This document shows positions 35,367-44,859 of a stretch of 64,000 nucleotides of DNA, piece by piece. The stretch's first letter is position 1, and each line of letters starts with the position of its first letter. Below the pieces are notes generated by a model, which was given only the letters and a program-made list of their open reading frames with translations, did no database searches and was not told where the DNA came from. A program made the translations under genes and the position numbers. Source of the stretch: Burkholderiales bacterium (GTDB taxonomy: Bacteria > Pseudomonadota > Gammaproteobacteria > Burkholderiales > Burkholderiaceae_D); assembly GCA_016200895.1 (NCBI GenBank), contig JACQDX010000132.1, positions 58,844 through 122,843 on the forward strand, read 5' to 3'.

Positions 35367-35404
35367 ATCGTCAGCCCATGTCACGTACAGGCTGGCGATT
35401 TTTT
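35367..35404 (+). terminator. Terminator between the esterase and the rhamnose mutarotase
   Basis: A ten-base stem ATCGTCAGCC / GGCTGGCGAT with one G-T pair and a 13-base loop is followed by six T. It ends the esterase transcript and lies just after the convergent mutarotase stop at 35407, so it can also slow the opposite transcript. Confidence 0.8.
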
Positions 35405-35406
35405 AT

Positions 35407-35721
35407 TTACTCGAAATAAAATACAGGTTTCAATGCCAATTGCTGTGGACGGTTATCGGCTTCGACTTCCATCAGGTCCGCCATATAATCCCACCAATGT
35501 CTCATGACGGGATGCGTAGGCAAGTCATCGATCTGGTGGTTGGGATGCAATTTGAGCACGCCAAACAGATGCAAAGTCTCCTCATCCAGAAAAATGGAAT
35601 AATCATAAATACCGGCAGCGTGCAATGCATCTGCCAGGTCTGGCCATAACTCATCATGGCGGCGCTGATATTCCTCTACATTGCCAGGCTTCAGCTTCAT
35701 GCGGAAAGCACGCGTTATCAT
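35407..35721 (-). CDS. rhaM: L-rhamnose mutarotase
   Basis: This is a 104-residue RhaM protein, single alpha/beta-barrel-like domain: ITRAFRMKLKPGNVEEYQRRHDELWPDL, YSIFLDEETLHLFGVLKLH in pieces, and MRHWWDYMADLMEVE near the end, all typical. It converts alpha- to beta-L-rhamnopyranose for the isomerase. The ATG at 35721 has AGGAG five bases before it, which decides against the longer frame. It follows the GH105 stop by 17 bases, so the mutarotase is made together with rhamnogalacturonan enzymes rather than with the rhamnose operon, which lies 6 kb away. Confidence 0.93.
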   Translation of the reverse strand: MITRAFRMKLKPGNVEEYQRRHDELWPDLADALHAAGIYDYSIFLDEETLHLFGVLKLHPNHQIDDLPTHPVMRHWWDYMADLMEVEADNRPQQLALKPVFYFE

Positions 35722-35738
35722 GGCTGGCTCTCCTGCTT

Positions 35739-36965
35739 TCATTTAACTGGTTTTAATGCGACCATCTTCTTCAATTCGGCAGCAGCCAGCATGAAGCCAC
35801 CGACGCCATAATCAAAGCTGGATGCGGGCCTGTAAAAGGCCGGTTCGGCGCCAGTTTGTTGTATGCCACCCAATCGGCCGTCTGCATATACCTGTTTCAG
35901 GATACCTTTCCATGCCTTGGCGATCACTGGCTGGTATTCTTTGGGATCAAGAATGCCGCGATTGATGCCATAGGCCATGCCATACACAAACAAGGCTGAG
36001 CCAGAAATCTCCGGTAAGGGGTAAGTCGCCGCGTCCAGCAAACCGGCATGCCACAGGCCATTTTCATCCTGCAGCTGCGCTAAGCGGGCTGACATTTCAC
36101 GTAATTGTTGTATGTAGAACGGGCGTTGTGGATCATCTTTGGGGATATAGTCCAGTGTCCTGGCGATGCCACCCATGACCCAGCCTTCGCCGCGTGACCA
36201 GAAAATTTTCTTGCCATTGGGTTCCGTCTTGTTGATATAGCTGACATCGCGTGCGTACAGGTGCTCTTGTTTGTCGTACAGCAGATCGTAGGTGTTTTTC
36301 CATTGGCTATGCACATAATCCAGGTATTTGCGCTCGCCTGTCGCCACATACATTTTCGCCCATACCGGCGGTGCCATGAACAGCGCATCACACCACCACC
36401 ACGGCAAACGGTCATCACCTGGCTTGAGAGTCTTCAGATCAATCAGGGTATCCAGATCAGCTTTGGTCGGAGCGATGAATTCTGGCTGCTTGTTGAGGAA
36501 ATACAGATCCAGATATGTTTGCGCCACACTCTGGTCATCCGCATTTGGCAAACGCTTCGCCAACTGCCATTGATGTTGCTGACTCATGGCCAGCATGGCG
36601 TCTTTATATTTACTGTCGTTTGTTGCTTCTGATGCTGCCATGAAGCCGGTGTACATTACGCTGGATGTCCAGATACGACCGAAGTGTGCCTGAGAACGGG
36701 CCAGTTGCCAGTCAGCGACCTTGCGCAAGACTTTTTCTATTGCTGCGGGCTCCAGCTCTGCGGACAAATCCGTTGCCAGAGGGCCACCATCAGCAGGCGC
36801 ATCACCAAAATGACGCGAAGTATCCTTGTCGATGATCGCTTGCATGGCTGGTGTCGGCAGTGGATAGTTCTGCGCCCAACCCAAGGCTGGCAACATGCTG
36901 CCGACAAACCCCAAACTGGCAAGCACAAGGTATTTTCTTTTAAGTTTCAAAGTGTTCCCCTTCAT
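35739..36965 (-). CDS. Unsaturated rhamnogalacturonyl hydrolase, GH105, exported (second copy)
   Basis: This is a GH105 enzyme of about 408 residues with signal peptide (YLVLASLGFVGSMLPALGWAQ). The features RLPWWWCDALFMAPPVWAKM, IFWSRGEGWVMGGIARTLDY and LPEISGSALFVYGMAYGINRG match the YteR/YesR group; Asp in WCDALF is at the general-acid place. AAGGGG lies six bases before a TTG at 36950, and the resulting MKLKRKYLVL N-terminus is a good signal peptide, so TTG may be the real start; I keep the ATG at 36965 as boundary. It lies 22 bases after GH28 and 17 before rhaM, in one operon. Confidence 0.9.
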   Translation of the reverse strand: MKGNTLKLKRKYLVLASLGFVGSMLPALGWAQNYPLPTPAMQAIIDKDTSRHFGDAPADGGPLATDLSAELEPAAIEKVLRKVADWQLARSQAHFGRIWTSSVMYTGFMAASEATNDSKYKDAMLAMSQQHQWQLAKRLPNADDQSVAQTYLDLYFLNKQPEFIAPTKADLDTLIDLKTLKPGDDRLPWWWCDALFMAPPVWAKMYVATGERKYLDYVHSQWKNTYDLLYDKQEHLYARDVSYINKTEPNGKKIFWSRGEGWVMGGIARTLDYIPKDDPQRPFYIQQLREMSARLAQLQDENGLWHAGLLDAATYPLPEISGSALFVYGMAYGINRGILDPKEYQPVIAKAWKGILKQVYADGRLGGIQQTGAEPAFYRPASSFDYGVGGFMLAAAELKKMVALKPVK

Positions 36966-36987
36966 TTTATTGTTGTTTGTTTCGTTC

Positions 36988-38454
36988 TCATTTTGTGGTG
37001 TCAGAGGTCTTGCTGTTTACAGCAGACCCTATAGCCAGGCCCAACACTTCTGAATCTGCTGATATCTGTACGGGTTTGCCATCTTCGAAAACCAGCCTGG
37101 AATCTGACAACTTCCAGCGTCTTACATAACGGATAAAGCCACCGCTGCTCGCCTCAATATCCAGCTTGCTGAGATTGAAATCCTCAAGCGGAGCTTGCGC
37201 ATATCCTTCAATCTCAAAAGCGGTTTTTGCACCACGGGCCTTGATGCCGGAAATATTGACGCGACGCAGCCTGGATATGCCATCTTTTTCTGGCACTGGT
37301 GTCACCAGCACTTTCCAGTAATCCGGTACATCCTTCACATCATCGGGAATCTTTGCGTAGCTGTATTGCGGGTTCCAGTTCATGATCACGCGTAGTACCA
37401 CAGGTACGTCATTCATGACAAAATCATGAATGTTGAGGTCTTCGCCAAAACCACCACGTGTATGTGCCGACTTGAACAAGATGCCTACTGGCACGCCATT
37501 CATGACCGTAAAACGATATGCTTCTATACGGCGGAAACCGCCCGAAGTCTCACTGCCAAAACTCAATCCTGCAACCGCTTCCCGCACAGTGATGTCACGT
37601 ATCACCACATCTTCTGTCGGGCGATTTACCCGTAAGCCGTCAGAGTCACGCCCAGCCTTCAAGACGATTGCATCATCATTGACCGCGATGTCTGCCTGCT
37701 GGACCAGAATATCTTTGGATGAATCGATGTCTATACCGTCAGTGGATGGCCCATGCCCACCTTCGTTATTGCGGATGGTGATGCGGTTAACGACCACTTT
37801 GTTCGAGTAACAGATATGCAAGGTCCAGAAGCCAGAGCGACGCAACAGCAAACCATCGCCCACACGCACATCAGATGCCTTGTAGATTTGCAGCAAGCGC
37901 GGGCGACCGGCATCGTAATCCGATGCCCATCTCAGGCCACGTGGTTCATAGACCTTGCGCAGTTTCCAGTAACTTTCCCAGAATATCTTGCCATCACCGT
38001 CAATCACACCTTCGCCAGTAATGGCAACCTTGCTTTGTTCATACACATTGATCAGCGCTGCTGGCCAGCTCATCTCCATACCGGCAACCCGGGTAGGCAT
38101 GACAGGATAATCATGTATGTTTTGTGAGCCCAGTAAGATAACGCCCTTGTCCAGACGTAGCGTGACGCCAGTTTTTAGGAATAAAGCCCCGGTCAGGTAA
38201 ATGCCAGCCGGGAAAGTCAGCGTATCGCCCTCTTTGGCAGCTGCATCAATTGCTTTTTGTATGGCGAGGGTATTGAGCGTCTTGCCATCACCTTTGACAC
38301 CATAGGTATCGGCACTGATCTCTTTTGCAACTGCAGTCAGCGACGTCAACATCAACAAGAACATCAATACTGCAGCAATTGCCAAATGCAAGAGCGTCGG
38401 CAAGACAAATACCATATCAGTATGGCGCAACCAGCGCCGGGCCAAGAATTTCAT
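36988..38454 (-). CDS. GH28 polygalacturonase/rhamnogalacturonan hydrolase
   Basis: This is a 488-residue right-handed beta-helix enzyme. An N-terminal signal (LHLAIAAVLMFLLMLTS) precedes DTYGVKGDGKTLNTLAIQKA, the GH28 start. Active-site acids appear in GPSTDGIDIDSSKDIL and VNDDAIVLKAGRDSDG; the later GLSFGSETSGG and ILFKSAHTRGGFGED are typical of bacterial exo-type and rhamnogalacturonan-directed members. The usual RIK substrate motif is replaced by FKS, so exact linkage is uncertain. The ATG overlaps the GH106 stop (ATGA), so the two are translated together. It would cut galacturonate linkages in the periplasm. Confidence 0.87.
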   Translation of the reverse strand: MKFLARRWLRHTDMVFVLPTLLHLAIAAVLMFLLMLTSLTAVAKEISADTYGVKGDGKTLNTLAIQKAIDAAAKEGDTLTFPAGIYLTGALFLKTGVTLRLDKGVILLGSQNIHDYPVMPTRVAGMEMSWPAALINVYEQSKVAITGEGVIDGDGKIFWESYWKLRKVYEPRGLRWASDYDAGRPRLLQIYKASDVRVGDGLLLRRSGFWTLHICYSNKVVVNRITIRNNEGGHGPSTDGIDIDSSKDILVQQADIAVNDDAIVLKAGRDSDGLRVNRPTEDVVIRDITVREAVAGLSFGSETSGGFRRIEAYRFTVMNGVPVGILFKSAHTRGGFGEDLNIHDFVMNDVPVVLRVIMNWNPQYSYAKIPDDVKDVPDYWKVLVTPVPEKDGISRLRRVNISGIKARGAKTAFEIEGYAQAPLEDFNLSKLDIEASSGGFIRYVRRWKLSDSRLVFEDGKPVQISADSEVLGLAIGSAVNSKTSDTTK

Positions 38455-41216
38455 TGCAACTTCGCGCCTATTAGCTTGACTGGTCCAAGAATACCGGCAG
38501 GTTGAGCCTGTATCAGATGTGTGTCCTGAGGGATGAATCGTTGCCCATAACGGGCAGACAACAAACGATAGTCCGGCAAGGCATGGCCAGCCAGGGCATT
38601 CAATCCCAGGTTGGCGACCTGTATCTCCAGACGGTTATTACCAACACGTAGCAACTTGCTGATATCCAGCTGATAAGGCGGTTTCCATACAGAACCGGCG
38701 CGCTGGCCATTGACAAAAACAACTGCCGCTTCCCGCACCGGACTGTCAAGCATGGCACGCATGCCACTTGGTACTTTAGGTGTCACCTCCAGTGGTGTGC
38801 CCGGACCAAAATCCAGTGCCAGCCTGCTGTCCTTTAATTGCGCTGCGTTCAATTCCAGGTCTTTTGTATAGCTTGCAATACCAGAAAAATAACGCGTTGC
38901 TTCATCTTCTGTCCATGAACGCAGACTGGACATGTTTACCGCCTGTGGTTTTTCACTGAACTGCACTTTCCAGTCACGGCTTAAATCAACAACGGTGGTG
39001 GCATCTGCCAGCTTTGGTTCCTGTGTTGCATTCTGCGGTGTATCGGTCAGTACCAGCACCCGTGATTCATAAGGTGCCAGACGCAGAGTCGGCTTGACAT
39101 CGGCATTGCTGGTCTTGCCGTCATACGGATTCCACCAGTAAGCTGTTTTGTACTTGCTACGGAAGACGGCATTCGCTGTCACATCACGATTACTGGTGTT
39201 GGCGATGAAATAGACATCCGAATCAGTCAGTTGTCGACGGATGAATCCTATGTTTTCTTTTTCAGCGCTCAGTTCCATATCTGCAGGAATAGCAGACTTC
39301 AAGGAGGTGCCCACGGCGCTATCGCTATTGACCAGGCTTACCTTGTCCTGATTGGCAAACAGGGTATCTGATGCAGTCTGCACTTCTGCACTGATGCGCG
39401 CCGCATCCAGGTAGCCTGGTGCCATCGATGGTTTGCTGCCGACCGCGATGATTTTGCCACCGGCACGCATATAGTCGTTCAATTTTGCAATGACTGCCGG
39501 CGACAGTCGTGTCACATGCGGCAAAATCAGAACGGGATAATTGATACCCAGTTCCATGACGGATTCCGCATCCACGTAATCAATGTTATGCCCGGCATCA
39601 AGTATCTGCGCACTTAATTCCGGCGTCACATACTTGCCCATTTCTGCCGACACCGACACCTTGCCCAAAGACAGGGTCGCGTACACGTCGTCTGTAGGCA
39701 GGAATACAGCAACCTGGTTTGCTGGCTTACCCTGGCGCATCAGGTAACTCATTCTTTGCAGATAACCATTGACGTCAGGCATGACATTCCACCATGGCAG
39801 ATGGGTATTGAATACCGCGGCCGCATAGAATGCATAGCCAGGTTCCAATGTACCCGGTGGCGTGTAGGGCCAGCCATGGCCGACGAACTGATTGACGCCC
39901 TGCAAGAGCATGCGGTCAGCTTCCGCCTTCATGTCCAGCGGTGTAGCGCTGAACGCGGGTGAATGCAGCCAGGTCCAGGTTTCAGCAGAAATGACGGGGC
40001 GGCCATACAGGTGACCAGCGGATGTCGCCCAGCGTGTGAATGAAAACTGGCGGAACTGATAGCCCTCGCCTTCTGGTAAATCAACCAGTTTATTACTGGA
40101 CATGGTCACAGCCGGTTCGCCATAGGTTTGAGAACGGAAACGGGTACCGTGAGCTTTTGCCCATTGATTCACTGGCACCAGATAGCGCTCATTTGCCAGT
40201 TCGGTCTGTGTCAATGCCCAGTCATGCCGTATGGCGGCGGCATCCGCACCGATGCCAGATTCGATTTTTGGCAGATGTGGTTTCAAGTCATAACCGCGAC
40301 GACGCTGGAATTCGGCCAGAAAATCATCGGTCCAGTCTGTGCCATAGGCTTCCAGGCTGTCAGAAAAGACGGCATAAGGCGGATTTTTTCCGAAGGCTTT
40401 CAGCAGCGGCTCAGCCACGGTTTTCAGGTGATGATCAATTGCATTGCGACTCAGATGATCAAGCACAAAACCTTCAGCACCCAGAGCTGCACGCTTGACC
40501 TGCTGGCCGGTACGACTGGCGATATAGCAAACCACTACGCGGTCAGCGCTTGCTGCCTTGACTCCTGCACGGCCACTTTTACTCGCCAGTAGCTGCGGCT
40601 CAAATAACTGCAATTTATTGCTGGCGAGTTGTTTGGGATTACCTTCAGCAACAAAGCTGGCCAGTAATTTTTCACCATTCATGATGGCTGGCAAGGCAAA
40701 ACTTTCATTCCCCGATGGTAGTTCAATCACGGCGACTCGCAAACGGCTGGCCGCATCACCTATACTGACATGTGGGCCGCCGTACGGCCAACCGCTGCCC
40801 AGCGTAATATCTACCCTGAGTTTGTTGGCACGTGCCTTGTCATTGGCAAAACTGACGTGTTCAAGAAATTGCTTCGACAAATAGGGATAATTGTGCGTGC
40901 CTTTGCCTGCATCATCCAGTTCCATGGGGTAGACGGCCTGAATCTCGAAGCCTCCGAAACCACCTGCCTTCATGTCCAGTATTTCGCGTTCCAATTGATT
41001 CTTTTCCACCGACGGCCCAAACCACCACCAGCGCACCATGGGGCGTGCATCATCAGGCGGTGTGGCAAAGGCTTTGACGACTTCTTTCACAGATGAGAGA
41101 TTCGCTGCTGCCCCAGTTTGTGCCATTGCCGGTGCAGTGCACACCATGGCAAGAGAAAACAGGACACAGGTGCGCAATTTGTTAACTGCAAATGCAGGCA
41201 ATGTAGACTTAGTCAT
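38451..41216 (-). CDS. Alpha-L-rhamnosidase, GH106, exported
   Basis: This is a very large (about 921 residues) GH106 enzyme with signal peptide (CVLFSLAMVCTAPAMAQ). The N-terminal RPMVRWWWFGPSVEKNQLE and GGFGGFEIQAVYPMEL are the family hallmarks; YAVFSDSLEAYGTDWTDDF and RFRSQTYGEPAVT follow in the barrel; the last 150 residues are a beta-sandwich ending in GNNRLEIQVANLGLNAL and ILGPVKLIGAKL. It removes rhamnose from rhamnogalacturonan and related glycans. The open frame starts with a TTG at 41237, but the ATG at 41216 gives a better N-terminus. First gene of the GH106-GH28-GH105-rhaM operon; its promoter must lie in the 95 bases up to the rhaI terminator. Confidence 0.92.
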   Translation of the reverse strand: MTKSTLPAFAVNKLRTCVLFSLAMVCTAPAMAQTGAAANLSSVKEVVKAFATPPDDARPMVRWWWFGPSVEKNQLEREILDMKAGGFGGFEIQAVYPMELDDAGKGTHNYPYLSKQFLEHVSFANDKARANKLRVDITLGSGWPYGGPHVSIGDAASRLRVAVIELPSGNESFALPAIMNGEKLLASFVAEGNPKQLASNKLQLFEPQLLASKSGRAGVKAASADRVVVCYIASRTGQQVKRAALGAEGFVLDHLSRNAIDHHLKTVAEPLLKAFGKNPPYAVFSDSLEAYGTDWTDDFLAEFQRRRGYDLKPHLPKIESGIGADAAAIRHDWALTQTELANERYLVPVNQWAKAHGTRFRSQTYGEPAVTMSSNKLVDLPEGEGYQFRQFSFTRWATSAGHLYGRPVISAETWTWLHSPAFSATPLDMKAEADRMLLQGVNQFVGHGWPYTPPGTLEPGYAFYAAAVFNTHLPWWNVMPDVNGYLQRMSYLMRQGKPANQVAVFLPTDDVYATLSLGKVSVSAEMGKYVTPELSAQILDAGHNIDYVDAESVMELGINYPVLILPHVTRLSPAVIAKLNDYMRAGGKIIAVGSKPSMAPGYLDAARISAEVQTASDTLFANQDKVSLVNSDSAVGTSLKSAIPADMELSAEKENIGFIRRQLTDSDVYFIANTSNRDVTANAVFRSKYKTAYWWNPYDGKTSNADVKPTLRLAPYESRVLVLTDTPQNATQEPKLADATTVVDLSRDWKVQFSEKPQAVNMSSLRSWTEDEATRYFSGIASYTKDLELNAAQLKDSRLALDFGPGTPLEVTPKVPSGMRAMLDSPVREAAVVFVNGQRAGSVWKPPYQLDISKLLRVGNNRLEIQVANLGLNALAGHALPDYRLLSARYGQRFIPQDTHLIQAQPAGILGPVKLIGAKLQ

Positions 41217-41311
41217 AGAGAAAGATAGTCCAGACAAACAGAAAGCAGGTGTCCATCAAGAATGGAAATCAGCTTATTGCTAAGCCTATTTCATCCGGAG
41301 ACATGGCTATG

Positions 41312-41375
41312 AAAAAAATCCCCCTGAAGCCGATCACCAGTGCGAAAAACGCAGCAGCAAGCATGCTTCAGAGGG
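41312..41375 (-). terminator. Terminator after rhaI
   Basis: On the minus strand an 11-base stem CCCTCTGAAGC / GCTTCAGGGGG with one G-T pair encloses a long loop of about 34 bases and is followed by A and seven T. It lies eight bases beyond the rhaI stop and separates the rhaDE-rhaI transcript from GH106. Confidence 0.75.
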
Positions 41376-41382
41376 AACTGAA

Positions 41383-42678
41383 TCAGACTATACCGCTACC
41401 ACTGGCACCAGCCTTAGCTGGGCGAAGTGTCGCCTGTTTTTCACGATAACCAGTTGCACGATAGCAGGCAACCGGATCAATAGCCGCACCAGAACGGACG
41501 CGCGCCATGGCCAGGATAGGACTGACATCAGTGCGGAAAGCCTGTTTCAGTGTTTGTGCGGCCAGCAGCACATCATTGTTTTCCTGATATGCGCTCAATG
41601 CCTTGCGGTCTACCAGCGCAGACTGGACAAAAGAACGCTGTACTTCGATGGCACTGGACATCAGGCTTTCTATAGGATCGGTCACATTGTGTGACTGATC
41701 CAGCATGTAAGATGGTTTGAAGGCATCACCATCGCGCTGAGCAACGTCGGCCAGTTCATTGAAAATCAGGAACAGCTGGAAAGGATTGATACTGCCGGAA
41801 TCCAGATCATCATCACCATATTTGCTGTCATTGAAATGGAATCCACCCAGTTTGCCAAATTGTGCCAGGCGGGCGACGATCATTTCTATATTGGTATTTG
41901 GCGCATGGTGACCAAGGTCAACCAGGCATTTTGCCTTGGCACCCAATTCGTTAGCGCAGGCATAACTGGTGCCCCAGTCAGCAATCGTGGTGGCATAGAA
42001 TGCCGGTTCAAACAGCTTGTGTTCAATATACATCAGCCAGTCTGCTGGCAAGGCTTTGTAGATATCGCGCATGCTGTCGAGATAGCGCTCAAGCACGCCG
42101 CGTAAATTATGCTGGCCTGGAAAGTTGGCGCCATCGCCTACCCATACGGTCAAGCCTTTGGAGCCCAGTGCACGGCCCAGTTCTATGCATTCGATATTGT
42201 GTGCTACCGCCTGTTCACGCACGGCCTTGGCATTGGCAGTCAGGCTGCCAAATTTATAGGTCTGCTCCTGATTGACCTGATCCTGGAAGGTGTTGGAATT
42301 GACGGTATCAAATCCCAGGCCATGTTTGCTGGCAAATTCACGCATGGCCGCTGGATCGCTGCTTTTATCCCAGGGAAAATGCAGGGACACGGTAGGTGTA
42401 GCCTGAGTCAGTTGATGGATGACAGCGCAGTCTTCCAGCTTTTCCATGACATCACGTGGCTCGCCCTTGCCCGGGAAACGTGCAAAGCGGGTACCGCCGG
42501 TACCGACACCCCAACTTGGCAAGGCGACGGCAAAAGTCTGGGCTTTGGCTGTCAGTTGCTCAATATCCTGTCCGCGTCTGGCCAGCATGCTACCCAGGGC
42601 AGCATAGTCGGCATCCAGATTCTGTTGCAATTTGGCGTTGTGTTCTGCCACCTGACCGTGATCAATTACTTTATCCAT
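41383..42678 (-). CDS. rhaI: L-rhamnose isomerase (RhaI type)
   Basis: This is a 431-residue isomerase of the RhaI group (Pseudomonas stutzeri/rhizobial kind), not E. coli RhaA. TIM-barrel metal-site residues lie in LMYIEHKLFEPAFYATT, CLVDLGHHAPNTNIEM and GGFHFNDSKYGDDDLDSG. It converts L-rhamnose to L-rhamnulose and often accepts other sugars such as allose and lyxose. The ATG at 42678 has GGAGACATAAG before it, so the 21 upstream residues of the open frame are excluded. It follows rhaDE in the same operon with a 72-base gap and ends at a terminator. Confidence 0.94.
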   Translation of the reverse strand: MDKVIDHGQVAEHNAKLQQNLDADYAALGSMLARRGQDIEQLTAKAQTFAVALPSWGVGTGGTRFARFPGKGEPRDVMEKLEDCAVIHQLTQATPTVSLHFPWDKSSDPAAMREFASKHGLGFDTVNSNTFQDQVNQEQTYKFGSLTANAKAVREQAVAHNIECIELGRALGSKGLTVWVGDGANFPGQHNLRGVLERYLDSMRDIYKALPADWLMYIEHKLFEPAFYATTIADWGTSYACANELGAKAKCLVDLGHHAPNTNIEMIVARLAQFGKLGGFHFNDSKYGDDDLDSGSINPFQLFLIFNELADVAQRDGDAFKPSYMLDQSHNVTDPIESLMSSAIEVQRSFVQSALVDRKALSAYQENNDVLLAAQTLKQAFRTDVSPILAMARVRSGAAIDPVACYRATGYREKQATLRPAKAGASGSGIV

Positions 42679-42750
42679 CTTATGTCTCCATCTTGTTGCC
42701 GACCTGAACCTGATACCTGATATCAGATTCAGGTCAGTCAATTTTATATT

Positions 42751-44859
42751 TTAGCGCGTGAATGCAGCGGAATTGCCTGCATCTACGTTGATGATGTTAC
42801 CTGTGCTCTTGGCAGACTTGTCGCTGGCCAGGAAATACACTGCTTCTGCGATATCTTCCGGCAATACGCTAAGTTTCAACATGCTGCGTTGACGATAGAA
42901 TTCTTCGATATCATCTGCATCGATTTTGTTCGAGACAGCACGCTCTTCTTTCCATTTGCCATCCCAGATACGGGAGCCACGAATCACTGCATCCGGATTG
43001 ACTACATTGACGCGTATGCCATGGGCGGCACCTTCGAGGGCGATACAGCGTGCCAGGTGGATTTCAGCCGCTTTTGCCGTGCAATAAGCAGATGCTCCAG
43101 CGGAAGCAACCAGACCATTTTTACTGGCCACAAACACCATGCTGCCGCCAATTTGCTGCTGCTTCATGATGCGGAATGCACTGCGGCTGACCAGGAAGTA
43201 ACCCTTGACCAGAATATCCTGATTACGTTCCCAGATTTCCAGCGTCGTTTCATCCAGCGGTGCTGACGATGCAATACCGGCATTCGAAATCAACAAATCG
43301 ATACCGCCAAACCGCAATGAAGTTTCACTCAATATGGATTCGACATCATTTTCGCGGGTAATATTGGCGCTGATGATGGCTACATTGTCTTTGCCTGCCA
43401 CTTTGGACAAAACCTGATGTGCCTGACTCAATGCTTCACCATCGATGTCTGTCAACATGACGCAAGCACCCTCTTGCAATAATTGACGTGCCACAGCCTG
43501 GCCGATACCACCAGCAGCACCAGTCACCAATGCGATGCGACCAGCCAGACTCTTGGGCTTAGGCATGCGCTGCAGTTTGGCTTCTTCCAGTAACCAGTAT
43601 TCGATATCAAAGGCTTCCTGCTCTGGCAAGCCGACATAGCTGTCAACACCATTCGCACCGCGCATCACATTGATGGCATTCACATAAAACTCGCCAGCGA
43701 TCCTGGCAGTTGCCTTGTCTTTGGCAAACGACAGCATGCCTATACCAGGAATCAGGTAAATAATCGGGTTGGCATCGCGCACTGCAGGGCTATTATCATG
43801 CTTACAACGATCATAATAGGCAACATAATCTGCGCGATATTGACGCAAGCCCTCATCCAAACCGCTCAAAAGTTGATCAAAGTCGGGATTGGCAGGATCG
43901 AAATCAATCACAAACGGGCGAATCTTGGTGCGCAGAAAGTGATCAGGGCAAGATGTACCCAGTGCAGCCAATGCGTGCAAGTCTTTGCTGCAGACAAAAT
44001 CCAGCACAGTTGTGCTGTCATCAAAATGGCCAAGCTTGAATTCTGTTTTACTGATTTTTCCGCGCAATACAGGCATTAAGCGGGCAACCAGGCTGGCTCG
44101 TTCTGCCGCAGGCAGGGCGCTGTATCTGGCACCACCAAATGCTGGCTTACGGCTGTTTTCTTCCAGCCAGGATTCGGCACGCTGTATGATCGCCAGTGTA
44201 GTTTCATAGCAAGACTTGGCGGTATCACCCCAGGTGAACAGGCCATGGCCTTCGAGGATGATGCCTTTCAGATTCGGCTGGGTTTGGGAAACTGCCTCCA
44301 GTTTCAAGCCCAGGTCATAACCAGGACGCTGCCAGGGCAACCAGCCCAGCTCGCCTTCGAATATTTTTTGCGTCAAATCCTCGCTATTGGCACAGGCCGC
44401 AATAGCGATGACTGAATCAGGATGCATATGATCAACATGCTTGCGATTGATATATGCATGCAATGGCGTATCGATACTGGCAGCGCGTGGGTTCAGATTG
44501 AAGGTGCAGTGAGGCAAATAGGCCACCATTTCATCTTCCAACGCCAGGCCACGATAACGACCTTTCAGGGAGTGCAATTTATCCATGTACAGGGTCGAGA
44601 AGCCATCCATCTTGATGCTTCCCAGATCGCCGCCAGAACCTTTTACCCACAGTACTTCCACCTGCTCGCCAGTCAGGTAATCCGGCATCATCACCTTGGC
44701 CGAGGTATTGCCACCGCCAAAGTTGGTGATGCGCATATCAGAGCCGAGCAGATTTGAGCGATACAGCAATAATTCTGGCTCTGTCAGGCCAGCTGCGTAT
44801 GCATCATCCCAAAGTGAAGTGATAGGCTTCTTCTGCTCGGTTTGCATCGTTGAGGTCAT
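42751..44859 (-). CDS. rhaD: Bifunctional rhamnulose-1-phosphate aldolase / lactaldehyde dehydrogenase (SDR)
   Basis: This is a fusion of about 702 residues. The N-terminal part (to about 440) is a class II aldolase with zinc ligands in HMHPDSVIAI and EGHGLFTWG and a substrate loop NFGGGNTSAK. The C-terminal part is a short-chain dehydrogenase: TGAAGGIG, SNAGIA and catalytic YCTAKAAE. The fusion splits L-rhamnulose 1-phosphate to dihydroxyacetone phosphate and L-lactaldehyde, and the dehydrogenase oxidises the aldehyde to L-lactate. GGAG precedes the ATG at 44859; the upstream frame is excluded. First gene of the minus-strand rhamnose operon, divergent from the regulator. Confidence 0.93.
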   Translation of the reverse strand: MTSTMQTEQKKPITSLWDDAYAAGLTEPELLLYRSNLLGSDMRITNFGGGNTSAKVMMPDYLTGEQVEVLWVKGSGGDLGSIKMDGFSTLYMDKLHSLKGRYRGLALEDEMVAYLPHCTFNLNPRAASIDTPLHAYINRKHVDHMHPDSVIAIAACANSEDLTQKIFEGELGWLPWQRPGYDLGLKLEAVSQTQPNLKGIILEGHGLFTWGDTAKSCYETTLAIIQRAESWLEENSRKPAFGGARYSALPAAERASLVARLMPVLRGKISKTEFKLGHFDDSTTVLDFVCSKDLHALAALGTSCPDHFLRTKIRPFVIDFDPANPDFDQLLSGLDEGLRQYRADYVAYYDRCKHDNSPAVRDANPIIYLIPGIGMLSFAKDKATARIAGEFYVNAINVMRGANGVDSYVGLPEQEAFDIEYWLLEEAKLQRMPKPKSLAGRIALVTGAAGGIGQAVARQLLQEGACVMLTDIDGEALSQAHQVLSKVAGKDNVAIISANITRENDVESILSETSLRFGGIDLLISNAGIASSAPLDETTLEIWERNQDILVKGYFLVSRSAFRIMKQQQIGGSMVFVASKNGLVASAGASAYCTAKAAEIHLARCIALEGAAHGIRVNVVNPDAVIRGSRIWDGKWKEERAVSNKIDADDIEEFYRQRSMLKLSVLPEDIAEAVYFLASDKSAKSTGNIINVDAGNSAAFTR

